Assembly (NCBI GenBank): GCA_958370785.1
Contig: CATXKN010000012.1
Span: 1 to 42,238, forward strand
Reading direction: 5' to 3'
Origin: an uncultured Collinsella sp.
GTDB lineage: Bacteria > Actinomycetota > Coriobacteriia > Coriobacteriales > Coriobacteriaceae
DNA length: 42,238 nt
Positions within the stretch are counted from its first letter, which is position 1, and every line of letters begins with the position of its first letter. The notes beneath the pieces are model-generated. The model was not told the DNA's origin and did no database searches. It was given only the letters and a program-made list of their open reading frames with translations. Positions 34,441 to 42,200 of this stretch are shown one piece after another. Position numbers and translations under genes: made by a program.

Positions 34441-34479
34441 TAAAAAATGAGGGCCGTCGGTTGCGCTCGACGGCCCTCA
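34441..34479 (-). terminator. Leader terminator (attenuator) of cstA
   Basis: A perfect 12-bp stem (34448-34459 with 34468-34479, 8-nt loop) followed on the minus strand by TTTTTTA (34447-34441). It sits 35 bases before the cstA start codon, so it can only work as a conditional terminator. Confidence 0.85.
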
Positions 34480-34641
34480 TCTTCATCAGCCGCCCGTTAT
34501 CGTACGGGCTAGCTGTATGTGCTAACCCGCATCAGATAATTACTACGCTGATAATGTTTAGCTGATGCGTGAACATGTCTGAGAAATCCTCTTCAATCAT
34601 GATGTGAACGATCCGTGCGTGTTCACATCCCCCAGTGGATG
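34480..34641 (-). promoter_or_regulatory. cstA leader with competing stems
   Basis: Between the inferred transcription start (about 34641) and the terminator there are several pairings. A hairpin 34601-34609/34621-34629 lies at the 5' end. Segment 34561-34568, inside the leader peptide codons, can pair with 34529-34535 or with 34484-34490. Segment 34505-34509 can pair with 34521-34529 or with 34492-34497. These alternatives are mutually exclusive, as in ribosome-controlled attenuators. Confidence 0.6.
34532..34576 (-). CDS. Putative leader peptide of cstA (14 aa, Ile/Val-rich)
   Basis: ATG 34576 with AGAGGA ten bases upstream encodes MFTHQLNIISVVII and a stop. Six of the last seven codons are for Ile or Val, as in leader peptides of ilv operons, where scarce charged tRNA stalls the ribosome. 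An in-frame upstream ATG at 34600 would add eight residues but lacks a site. The coding segment overlaps one arm of the competing stems and precedes the terminator. Translation and regulation are inferred. Confidence 0.5.
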   Translation of the reverse strand: MFTHQLNIISVVII

Positions 34642-34647
34642 AAAAGG

Positions 34648-34676
34648 AGTATGAAACTTTAGTTGCCTAAAGTCAA
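34648..34676 (-). promoter_or_regulatory. cstA promoter with palindromic operator
   Basis: TTGACT (34676-34671), 17-bp spacer, CATACT (34653-34648). A perfect 7-bp dyad ACTTTAG-TTGC-CTAAAGT (34656-34673) overlaps the -35 and spacer, a likely repressor site. Confidence 0.6.
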
Positions 34677-34775
34677 CGCAAATATGTAATGAATTTTCAA
34701 CTTTTTTTGAATTTCTCGGTATAAAACGCCACTGACCTCGGACTTTACCCAACAAAAGTTTTTGCATGAGAGATG

Positions 34776-34926
34776 CCCCCGAGAGCGGCGGGAGCCGGGC
34801 GGCGCATATGAACTTTCCTGCTCTACAGTCCTGCGCAAGACGGAAAGCACATTAAGTGCTTTCCTTTGCGTGCGGAACTCGCGATAAAGTTCATATGCGC
34901 CGCCCGGCTCCCGCCGCTCTCGGGGG
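34776..34926. repeat. Cruciform repeat element, copy 2
   Basis: Perfect 41-bp arms (34776-34816 and 34886-34926) around a 69-base core, in the opposite orientation to copies 1 and 3. The core again has TCGCGAGTTCCGCACG, a CACTTAATGTG hairpin and GCAGGACTGTAGAGCAG when read on the minus strand. Confidence 0.9.
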
Positions 34927-35070
34927 CTCCCGTCCCAAATGTGCGGAGCAAAGCTCCGCACACCAACTTTTTCTTTCAGCTAAAGCACGCCGGAAATTCG
35001 ACGCTGGCTTGTTAACCTTGCCGGACGTTGTCGACGCCAAACCAGCTCAGAAGCTATATCGATACAGAAA
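34927..35070. other. Spacer between cruciform copies 2 and 3
   Basis: Contains a perfect 9-bp stem (34941-34949 with 34953-34961) followed on the plus strand by ACCAACTTTTTC, a possible plus-strand terminator with no plus-strand gene before it. No coding sequence recognised. Confidence 0.4.
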
Positions 35071-35227
35071 GGTCCCCGGCGCTGCCCGGGCGCCAACGGC
35101 CGCATATGAACTTTATCGCGAGTTCCGCACGAACAGGAGGCCACTTAATGTGGCCTCCGTCGTGAGCAGGACTGTAGAGCAGGAAAGTTCATATGCGGCC
35201 GTTGGCGCCCGGGCAGCGCCGGGGACC
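35071..35227. repeat. Cruciform repeat element, copy 3
   Basis: Perfect 44-bp arms (35071-35114 and 35184-35227) around a 69-base core like that of copy 1. It ends 12 bases from the stop codon of the tsaB/rimI/tsaD gene; TTTCTG follows on the minus strand, so it may also terminate that operon. Confidence 0.9.
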
Positions 35228-35239
35228 GCACCCGTACGA

Positions 35240-37624
35240 CTACAACGTCATGTTCGGATCGGCGTCGACGTCGAACGGCGAGATTTCTCCTCGGTCGAAT
35301 TTACGGCGGGCGACCTCCGCGATCATGGCGGCGTTGTCGGTGCATGCCGAGAGAGGCGGCACCGTCACGCGGATGCCCTGGCGCCCGAGCTTCTTGATCA
35401 TCATCTCGCGCAGATGCGGGTTGGCCGAGACGCCGCCGCCGATGCAGTATTCCTTGCATCCGGTGGCATGCAGCGCGTTCTTGGCCTTCTTGTACTGAAC
35501 GTCAAAGACCGCGGCCTCAAACGAAGCAGCCAGGTCGGGCAGATGAATCGTACGCCCGGCTTTGGTCTCCTGCTCAATGTAGAGCGTCACGGCCGTCTTA
35601 AGGCCCGAAAGCGAGAATCGATAGTCTCCCCTACTATTGAGCGCACGGGGGAAGTCAATCGCGCGGGGATTGCCCGTCTCGGCCAGTTTGGAAATGATGG
35701 GGCCGCCGGGATAGCCCAGACCCAGCGCCTTGGCCACCTTGTCGAAGGCCTCGCCCACGGCGTCATCGAGCGTCTCGCCGAGCACCTCGTAGTCGCCCCA
35801 CGCCTTGACGTGAACAAGCATGGTATGACCGCCCGAGACGAGCGTGAAGATAAACGGCGGCTTGAGATCAGGCTGCGCCAACAGGTTGGCGAACAGATGA
35901 CCCTCCAGATGGTTGACGCACACGAGCGGTTTACCGGCGGCATAGGCAAAGCCCTTGGCGAAGGCGACGCCCACCACCAGAGCACCCACCAGGCCCGGAC
36001 CCTGCGTCACGCCAACAGCGGCAAGCTCGCTCGGCGCGATGGCTCCGCCCGTAAGGCCCAGCGACGCTGCGGCGTCCTCGAGTGCCGCGTCCACGACGCT
36101 CACGATGACCTCAACGTGCTTGCGCGAGGCGATCTCGGGCACCACGCCGCCAAAGCGAGCATGAAAATCAATCTGCGTCGACACCTGGTTGGCCAGCATC
36201 TTGCCGTCCGCATCGATAATCGCCACGGCCGTCTCGTCGCAGGAACTCTCGATGGCAAGCACCAGGCGGCGGCGCTCGATTTCGGCACGCTCCTCAGCGG
36301 TGCGTTCGGGCGCGGGCAGCGGCCACACACGCTGCTCAGCCGCCGTCGGCTCGGGCGAGGCATTGTCGAGAGGAAGCACCAGGGGCAGCGGCGCCGTCAT
36401 GACGATGGCATCTTTGCCAGCACCGTAGTAACCACGGCGGCGGCCCGCCTCGGTAAAGCCAAGGGAGGCATAGAGCGCAATAGCGCCCTCGTTGCCATCC
36501 TCAACCTCGAGCGAGGCGGTCGTACAGCCGAGCATCTGGGCATCGTAGCTCACGTGCGACAGCAGCTTGCGGGCGATGCCCTCGCGGCGATGTTTCGGGT
36601 CGACGGAAACATCCAGAATCTGCACGCCACCGTCTACGACCATGCCACCGGCAAGCCCCAACAGCTGACCGTCATCGTGCGCCACCCACCAGCTGCGCGG
36701 CACCGCAACATCCTCGCCCAACTCGGACAGGAACATGCCCGGCGTCCATGCCTCGTGCCCAGCGCCTTCAAAGCAGGCGGCCTCCAGCGCACTCGCACCC
36801 TCGGCGTCCGCCGCACCCATGGGGCGAAATTGCAGATGGCGACCGGCGAGCTCATCGGCGACGCCCGTAATTTCGCTCTGCGCGCTCTCGGATAGACCGA
36901 GGCGTTTGCGCTCGTTTTCCTCGGCATCAGAAAGGCGCGTATAGATCGGTAGGACGCGGGCCGGGTCGCCGTCACCCGCGGCGTGCGCAAGGATGAGACC
37001 CTCGCCCGAAGGCCACCACAAGCCGCGCTCTACGCAGCGAGCGGCCTCATCCTCGCCCAGCAGCTTGCCATAGCGCACGAGACCGTCGCCAGTCAGCTTA
37101 ACCTGGTCCCAGTCCGCGGCTTGGCGCCACTCATCAAGCGCCACGGCAGCCTTGACCACGTGCTCGCGCTCAAACTGACGCTCGGGGCCCTCGTCGCCCA
37201 GCACATACAAAGCCGGATACACCTCGCCGCGCATGGCATCGGCCAGAATGCCGAGCTTGCCACGCACGCCAGCCTTCCACGCGGTCCATGCGCAGGCATC
37301 GAGCGTCGACACACCCAACAGCGGCACGTTGGCACCGCGCGCCAGGCCCTTGGCGGTGGAAATGCCGATACGCACGCCGGTAAACGAACCCGGACCGCGA
37401 CCGACGACGTAACTGCCCACGTCAGCACGGTCCATGCCAGCCTGAGCAAGCACGCTGTCGACGGTATTCACGAGCTCCACATTGGCATGGCGACGGCACA
37501 TATGGTCGCCACTCACCAGCTTCGCCTCGCCCGTCTGCCCATCAATCCAGCTTGCCGCGCAGGCAAGCATATCGGTCGAAGTATCGAGCGCCACCACCAG
37601 CGCGTAATCGTTATGCAAGCTCAT
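35240..37624 (-). CDS. tsaD: TsaB-RimI-TsaD triple fusion (tRNA t6A synthesis and N-acetyltransferase)
   Basis: A 794-residue fusion. The N-terminal 240 residues are TsaB (VALDTSTDMLACA, VGRGPGSFTGVRIGISTAKGL). The middle (about 265-420) is a RimI-type GNAT acetyltransferase (LDVSVDPKHRREGIARKLL, NEGAIALYASLGF). The last 335 residues are TsaD, with SSCDETAVAI, metal-binding NHLEGH, VSGGHTMLV and SACTDNAAMIA. TsaB, TsaD and TsaE make the N6-threonylcarbamoyl of tRNA A37; RimI acetylates ribosomal protein N termini. ATG 37624 overlaps the end of tsaE by 14 bases, so complex partners are co-translated. TsaC is not in this window. Such fusions are known in Coriobacteriia relatives. Confidence 0.93.
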   Translation of the reverse strand: MSLHNDYALVVALDTSTDMLACAASWIDGQTGEAKLVSGDHMCRRHANVELVNTVDSVLAQAGMDRADVGSYVVGRGPGSFTGVRIGISTAKGLARGANVPLLGVSTLDACAWTAWKAGVRGKLGILADAMRGEVYPALYVLGDEGPERQFEREHVVKAAVALDEWRQAADWDQVKLTGDGLVRYGKLLGEDEAARCVERGLWWPSGEGLILAHAAGDGDPARVLPIYTRLSDAEENERKRLGLSESAQSEITGVADELAGRHLQFRPMGAADAEGASALEAACFEGAGHEAWTPGMFLSELGEDVAVPRSWWVAHDDGQLLGLAGGMVVDGGVQILDVSVDPKHRREGIARKLLSHVSYDAQMLGCTTASLEVEDGNEGAIALYASLGFTEAGRRRGYYGAGKDAIVMTAPLPLVLPLDNASPEPTAAEQRVWPLPAPERTAEERAEIERRRLVLAIESSCDETAVAIIDADGKMLANQVSTQIDFHARFGGVVPEIASRKHVEVIVSVVDAALEDAAASLGLTGGAIAPSELAAVGVTQGPGLVGALVVGVAFAKGFAYAAGKPLVCVNHLEGHLFANLLAQPDLKPPFIFTLVSGGHTMLVHVKAWGDYEVLGETLDDAVGEAFDKVAKALGLGYPGGPIISKLAETGNPRAIDFPRALNSRGDYRFSLSGLKTAVTLYIEQETKAGRTIHLPDLAASFEAAVFDVQYKKAKNALHATGCKEYCIGGGVSANPHLREMMIKKLGRQGIRVTVPPLSACTDNAAMIAEVARRKFDRGEISPFDVDADPNMTL

Positions 37625-38117
37625 CTTGTACAGCCTTATCAATCAAATCGGAAAGCTCCGCTGCGCGCTCGCCGTGCGCCTCGAGCGTTACCGTTCGCAC
37701 GTCGCTATCGTTCTCATCACGCTTAAGCGTTACCGAAAGATACTCGTCTGTAAGTTCGTCCTGGAACTGTTCGCCCCACTCCAGCAGACAGGCACCCTCA
37801 TAGCCCAGTACATCGAAAATGCCCGTATCCTCAAGCTCGTAAGCATGCTCTAGACGGTACAGGTCAAAGTGAAACAGCGGAATACGCCCCTGGTCATGAA
37901 CAGCCATGAGTGCGAATGTGGGGCTCGTGACCATATGGCCGTCGCCCAGACCACGCGAAACGCCCTTGGTAAAGTGGGTTTTGCCCACACCCAAGCCGCC
38001 GGTCAAGATCAGCACATCACCATCTTCCAGGCACGGCGCGACCAGCTCGCCAAAATGCTCCGTATCGGCAGAGCAAGCCGTTTTATAAATACCTACCCCC
38101 AGGCGTTCCAGGGACAT
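37611..38117 (-). CDS. tsaE: tRNA t6A synthesis ATPase TsaE
   Basis: A 168-residue P-loop ATPase with Walker A GGLGVGKT (residues 40-47), TSPTFALM, HFDLYRLE and LLEWGEQF, all family hallmarks. It supports TsaBD by ATP-driven turnover of the t6A complex. The start ATG 38117 follows AAGGAG. It overlaps the downstream tsaB/rimI/tsaD gene. The C-terminal tail is longer than in E. coli and is acidic. Confidence 0.92.
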   Translation of the reverse strand: MSLERLGVGIYKTACSADTEHFGELVAPCLEDGDVLILTGGLGVGKTHFTKGVSRGLGDGHMVTSPTFALMAVHDQGRIPLFHFDLYRLEHAYELEDTGIFDVLGYEGACLLEWGEQFQDELTDEYLSVTLKRDENDSDVRTVTLEAHGERAAELSDLIDKAVQDELA

Positions 38118-38129
38118 ATATGCTCCTTA

Positions 38130-38750
38130 TTATTCCGAGGCACCCTCTGGCGCGGGATGCCGCTCCAGATAGTCGCCCAGCATCTTAAAGTCTTCCTCCA
38201 GCAGCTCCTGCCACGCCGGATTACGCAGCGCCGCCGCCGGATGGAACGTGGGCATCACCACAAAATGCCCCATCTGATGGAACCTGCCGCGCAGCTTGGT
38301 GATGCCGATCTCGGTTTTAAGCACAAAGTGCGTCGCAGGGTTACCGAGCGTCACGATGATGTCGGGCCAAATGCTTCGAATCTGCTCACGCAAAAACGGT
38401 GAACAAGCCATCACTTCCTCGGGCCGAGGATTGCGATTTCCCGGCGGGCGACACTTAAGCACGTTGGCAATGTAGACGTCTTCGCGCTTGAGGCCAGCCA
38501 GCGACAGGATACCGTTGAGATCCTCGCCCGCCGCCCCCACAAACGGTTCGCCTTGCAGATCCTCGTTGCGCCCCGGCGCCTCGCCGATAAACATTACGCG
38601 GGCGTGGGGGTTTCCCACGCCAAACACGATGTTATGGCGCGACTGATAGAGCTGGCAGAGATGGCAGTCGCCTAAAACAGCCTCAATCTCCTCGAGCGCA
38701 ACCTCGCGCGGCGCTTGGTGACTATGTCCGGGGATGTGCATGACACCCAT
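38130..38750 (-). CDS. Uracil-DNA glycosylase, family 4 (Fe-S)
   Basis: A 206-residue DNA repair enzyme removing uracil. Motif GEAPGRNEDLQGEPFVG and the HPAAALRNP motif define family 4. Four cysteines (CHLC near the N terminus, then CRPPGNRNPRPEEVMAC) bind a [4Fe-4S] cluster. I start at ATG 38750, because AGGAG lies five bases upstream; the frame is open further but without a site. It lies eight bases after alr, in the operon from acpS to tsaD. Confidence 0.9.
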   Translation of the reverse strand: MGVMHIPGHSHQAPREVALEEIEAVLGDCHLCQLYQSRHNIVFGVGNPHARVMFIGEAPGRNEDLQGEPFVGAAGEDLNGILSLAGLKREDVYIANVLKCRPPGNRNPRPEEVMACSPFLREQIRSIWPDIIVTLGNPATHFVLKTEIGITKLRGRFHQMGHFVVMPTFHPAAALRNPAWQELLEEDFKMLGDYLERHPAPEGASE

Positions 38751-38758
38751 AGTGGCTC

Positions 38759-39904
38759 CTACACGTAGACCTTGTCGAGACGCATGCCAAAGCCGCAAGC
38801 AACCTCGTAGTTAATCGTGCCGCGCAGGCGAGCCATCTCGTCCATGGTGATCTCGGCATCGCCATCGCGGCCGACAATGATCATCTCGTCGCCATACTCG
38901 GCCTCGGGAATCTCATGCGCCGGATTGGACTGGATGGCGACCATAAACTGGTCCATGCAGATGTTACCCACCTGACGAATGCGTTCACCGCGATACAGCA
39001 CGTCCATACGATTGGAGAGCGTACGCGAAAGACCGTCGGCATATCCAATCGGCAGCGTGCAAATCTGAACGCGTGTGCGTGGTACGCGGTAGGTAAATCC
39101 GTAGCCCACGCCTTCGCCCATTGCAGGATGCGCCACGCGTGTCACGCGCGCATGCACGCTCATAACAGGATCGAGCTGCATCACGCGGCTGCTCAGCTCG
39201 CACGGCTGCATACCGTACAAGCCAACACCGGCGCGAATCATATCAAAATGCATCGAGGGATCGAGCATCGAGGACGGCGTGTTGGCACAGTGCACGATGC
39301 CGCACTCAAAACCCGCGTCCTTAATGGCTTGAACGGCCTCGGTAAAGCGTTGGCACTGCAGCTTGTAGTCCCAACCCGAAGGTTCATCGGCCGTGGCGAA
39401 GTGCGTAAAGACGCCATCGCACTGGATACCGCGATGGAAGCTAATACCACGAACAAAGTCGAGCACCTGCGTGTAGTGAACACCGATGCGGTTCATGCCC
39501 GTCTCGATGGCTAGATGGTACTTAGCAACCTTGCCTGCCGCGACAGCGCACTCGCCATAGGCAAGGGCGAAATCGGACGTATAGACCGAAGGCATGATAT
39601 CGAACTCGAGCAACGTCGGAATGGCCTCGATAGGCGGCTCGCTTAGGATGAGGATGGGTTTCGTGATCCCGCCCTGTCGGAGCTCAACGCCTTCACTAAC
39701 CGTCGCCACGGCAAACATGTCGGCACCGGCCGAATACATGATTTTGGCGCACTCGACGGCACCATGGCCATAGGCATCGGCCTTGACCACGCAGCACAGT
39801 CGCTGACGTGGATCGAGCAGGTTCTTGTAAGCCCTCGTGTTGCGGCGGAGCGCCCCGCGGTCGATCTCGACCCAGGACCAACGCGTCAAATCGGCTTTAT
39901 TCAT
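38759..39904 (-). CDS. alr: Alanine racemase
   Basis: A 381-residue fold-III PLP enzyme making D-alanine for peptidoglycan. The PLP lysine is Lys41 in VVKADAYGHG; the second catalytic tyrosine lies in VGYGFTYRVPRTR, and the C-terminal beta domain has QVGNICMDQFMV. Start ATG 39904 lies two bases after the nnr stop. The pairing of nnr and alr is common in Actinobacteria. Confidence 0.95.
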   Translation of the reverse strand: MNKADLTRWSWVEIDRGALRRNTRAYKNLLDPRQRLCCVVKADAYGHGAVECAKIMYSAGADMFAVATVSEGVELRQGGITKPILILSEPPIEAIPTLLEFDIMPSVYTSDFALAYGECAVAAGKVAKYHLAIETGMNRIGVHYTQVLDFVRGISFHRGIQCDGVFTHFATADEPSGWDYKLQCQRFTEAVQAIKDAGFECGIVHCANTPSSMLDPSMHFDMIRAGVGLYGMQPCELSSRVMQLDPVMSVHARVTRVAHPAMGEGVGYGFTYRVPRTRVQICTLPIGYADGLSRTLSNRMDVLYRGERIRQVGNICMDQFMVAIQSNPAHEIPEAEYGDEMIIVGRDGDAEITMDEMARLRGTINYEVACGFGMRLDKVYV

Positions 39905-39906
39905 GA

Positions 39907-41523
39907 TTAGTCATCCGACCCTTCGTCCATGATTCCCAGATCATCGAGTGCGTCCTTTGCCGCCAATTCCATGGCAGGACCGATCAAGTCGATCAGATCG
40001 GTCGCAATAACACTCTTCTCACCGTACTCCGTCGCCGCGGCAAAACCCGCGTAACTGTGAAGCGCAACGGCATACGAATACAACAGCTCCCAGCGATCCA
40101 TCTCATCACGCATGGTAGCCAATGTGCCGGCCAAAATGCCCGCAAGAACATCGCCCGAACCGGCAGTCGCCAACGACGCCGGACCCGAGAGCGGCAAAAG
40201 CACGCGCTCAACGCCACAGATAGCCGTCGTCGGCCCCTTGGCAATAACCACGAGATTGTCGGAGCCAGCAGCCCAGACAACCTTCTGCGCGGCCGCGATT
40301 GCAGTCCCCAGATCGTTAACCTCGTCACCGGCAACCAAGCGCGAAAGCTCGTGATAGTGTGGCGTCATGACGAGCGGCTGCTCACGGCGGTACATCTCAG
40401 GGTTGCTATCGATACCGTCGATAGCAATCTTAGAAAGGCAGTTGAGCGCATCGGCGTCAAGGATCAGCGGCACATCAAGCTCCAACAAGCCCGAAACCAC
40501 CTGCATGGCACCGGCAGACGTCGTCATGCCGGGACCGCACAGTACGCAGCTGTACTTCTTTGCAATCTCGCACACGGTCATACGAGCAGCGGCACCAAAA
40601 GAGCCGCGGGAATCGGACGGAATAGCAAAAACCGGAATCGAGGGAAGTGCCATACGAATAAGATTGGCACACGCATCAGGCGTCGCGACAGCCACATAGC
40701 CGGCACCCGCGCGGGCAGCAGACTTGGCGGCCATAATGGCAGCGCCAGGATACTGCGCCGAGCCGGCAACAATAAGGACGGAACCGCGAGAATACTTATC
40801 GATATTCGTGGGTAGTGGAGCAAAGAAATCCACCAGGTCACCGGGCTCGACAATCTCGGCGGCATGGTCGACATCATCGATGACCTCATCAAGGCGATCA
40901 TAGAGGCCACCGCACACCAGATCACCGGCGTACTCTGGGCCATCAGCGCTGTAGAGGCCAATCTTGGGCGTGATCATTGTGACCGTGCGCTCGGCACGGA
41001 TGCAGTCGTCGTCGACAACACCGGTCTCGGCATTCAGACCGGAAGGAACATCGATGGACACCACATGGTCGGCGCAGTCGTTAACTGTCGGAATCCAGAT
41101 GGAGAACGGTGCACGCAGGTCACCGTGGAAACCGGTACCAAAAATAGCGTCAACAACAACGTCGGCCTTATCGATCAAAACCTCAAGCTCATCTCGCGAG
41201 GGACCGACGCACACATGTACGTCACGACCGGCGGTACGGCGGGCAACATGGCGAGCCAGAGCGGCAGGAATCTCATCCGGCTCAACCGGAGACACGATGT
41301 CCACGTCAACGCCCTTATGACTCAAGATATCAGCTGCGACCCAGCCGTCGCCACCGTTGTTGCCAAAACCGACCAGAACAAGGACGCGATCGGGATTGAG
41401 TTTTAGAATTTCACTAGCAGCAAACTCACCCGCCAGTTCCATAAGCTCGGCCTTCGAAGTTCCTTCGCGTTCGATAATATCCTCGAGGCGAACGACTTCC
41501 TCGGTACTCAAAACCGGTTTCAT
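39907..41523 (-). CDS. nnr: Bifunctional NAD(P)H-hydrate epimerase / ADP-dependent dehydratase
   Basis: A 538-residue metabolite-repair fusion. The N-terminal 220 residues are the YjeF_N epimerase (VLVGFGNNGGDGWVAADIL, and VDAIFGTGFHG). The rest is a ribokinase-like ADP-dependent dehydratase with VLCGPGM, LDADALN, MTPHYHELSRL and the catalytic TAGSGDVLAGILAG. It restores NADH and NADPH from hydrated damage products. ATG 41523 directly follows the acpS stop codon (TAGATG), so both are translated together. Length is usual for the fused form. Confidence 0.94.
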   Translation of the reverse strand: MKPVLSTEEVVRLEDIIEREGTSKAELMELAGEFAASEILKLNPDRVLVLVGFGNNGGDGWVAADILSHKGVDVDIVSPVEPDEIPAALARHVARRTAGRDVHVCVGPSRDELEVLIDKADVVVDAIFGTGFHGDLRAPFSIWIPTVNDCADHVVSIDVPSGLNAETGVVDDDCIRAERTVTMITPKIGLYSADGPEYAGDLVCGGLYDRLDEVIDDVDHAAEIVEPGDLVDFFAPLPTNIDKYSRGSVLIVAGSAQYPGAAIMAAKSAARAGAGYVAVATPDACANLIRMALPSIPVFAIPSDSRGSFGAAARMTVCEIAKKYSCVLCGPGMTTSAGAMQVVSGLLELDVPLILDADALNCLSKIAIDGIDSNPEMYRREQPLVMTPHYHELSRLVAGDEVNDLGTAIAAAQKVVWAAGSDNLVVIAKGPTTAICGVERVLLPLSGPASLATAGSGDVLAGILAGTLATMRDEMDRWELLYSYAVALHSYAGFAAATEYGEKSVIATDLIDLIGPAMELAAKDALDDLGIMDEGSDD

Positions 41524-42063
41524 CTATGCTCCTAGCGTATCTTGCGAAGCATCGCCCTGGTGCTCCGTCAAAGCTGAATTTTGCAGTTGCTCAAGCTCAT
41601 CTAAAACCGAGCGAGCCTCTTTATAAGTTTGTGCAACGCGTTCCTTGGTGCTCACCTTTTCTTCCTTAGGCTTAGGTCGAGCATCCTCGGTGATCGCAAT
41701 GGCATTGGCTACGGCCAAATCACCCGTCAAGGTAATGGAAAGCGCAACTTCAACGACACCCAACTCTTGAGCAATCTCGAGCGCTCGACCCGAAAGCACA
41801 GCTTTGGGCTTTCCAAGCTTATCGCGCGTTACCGAGACGTCTTTGCGGCCGACGCCCTGACTAAAACCCGTACCAAGAGCCTTGAGAACCGCTTCACGAG
41901 AAGCAAAACGGCTCGCATAGTGCGCTGCAGGACGCGATGAAGCGTCGCAATATGCGCACTCTTCTTCGGTAAACACGCGCCGAGCAAACGACGGCGTCTT
42001 TTCAAGGATTGATTTCATGCGAGAAATCTCGACGATATCAACGCCGATACCAGCTTCAGCCAT
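41524..42063 (-). CDS. acpS: Holo-[acyl-carrier-protein] synthase with C-terminal extension
   Basis: AcpS transfers 4'-phosphopantetheine from CoA to apo-ACP. The first 125 residues carry the two family motifs, GVDIVEISR (metal-binding Asp) and FASREAVLKALGTG (Glu and Lys). ATG 42063 has GGAGG five bases upstream. The total of 179 residues exceeds the usual 120-130: an extra helical, charged tail of about 50 residues (KPKEEKVSTKERVAQTYKEA, then VLDELEQLQ) follows the catalytic domain and could form a coiled coil. It is first in a six-gene minus-strand operon. Confidence 0.92.
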   Translation of the reverse strand: MAEAGIGVDIVEISRMKSILEKTPSFARRVFTEEECAYCDASSRPAAHYASRFASREAVLKALGTGFSQGVGRKDVSVTRDKLGKPKAVLSGRALEIAQELGVVEVALSITLTGDLAVANAIAITEDARPKPKEEKVSTKERVAQTYKEARSVLDELEQLQNSALTEHQGDASQDTLGA

Positions 42064-42092
42064 GTTCACCTCCATATTACACAGACTAAGTT

Positions 42093-42121
42093 ATTGTAGC
42101 CCGTTAACGGAAGATGCGACA
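42093..42121 (-). promoter_or_regulatory. Promoter of the acpS operon
   Basis: TTGTCG, 18-bp spacer, TACAAT (42098-42093), 30 bases upstream of the acpS start codon. The same -10 hexamer occurs before malQ and the PTS gene. Confidence 0.5.
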
Positions 42122-42166
42122 AACGAGGGTCATAAAACACAGCGAGTTTGTTAGATCTGACTTAAC

Positions 42167-42200
42167 GCAAAAAAGGGGGAGGCCGCGAGGCCTCCCCCTT
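42167..42200 (-). terminator. Terminator of an unseen minus-strand gene
   Basis: A perfect 12-bp stem (42173-42184 with 42189-42200, GCGA loop) followed on the minus strand by TTTTTTGCG. The gene it ends must lie beyond the right edge of the window. Confidence 0.8.

Noticed and set aside
32208..34565. A 785-codon plus-strand frame opposite cstA
   Set aside because: Composition is an artefact of high GC at third positions; it is rich in Gly, Asp, Glu and His without any domain, and cstA on the other strand is clearly real.
34856..36895. A 679-codon plus-strand frame across cruciform copies and tsaD
   Set aside because: It runs through palindromic repeats and opposite TsaD/RimI domains; no domain of its own.
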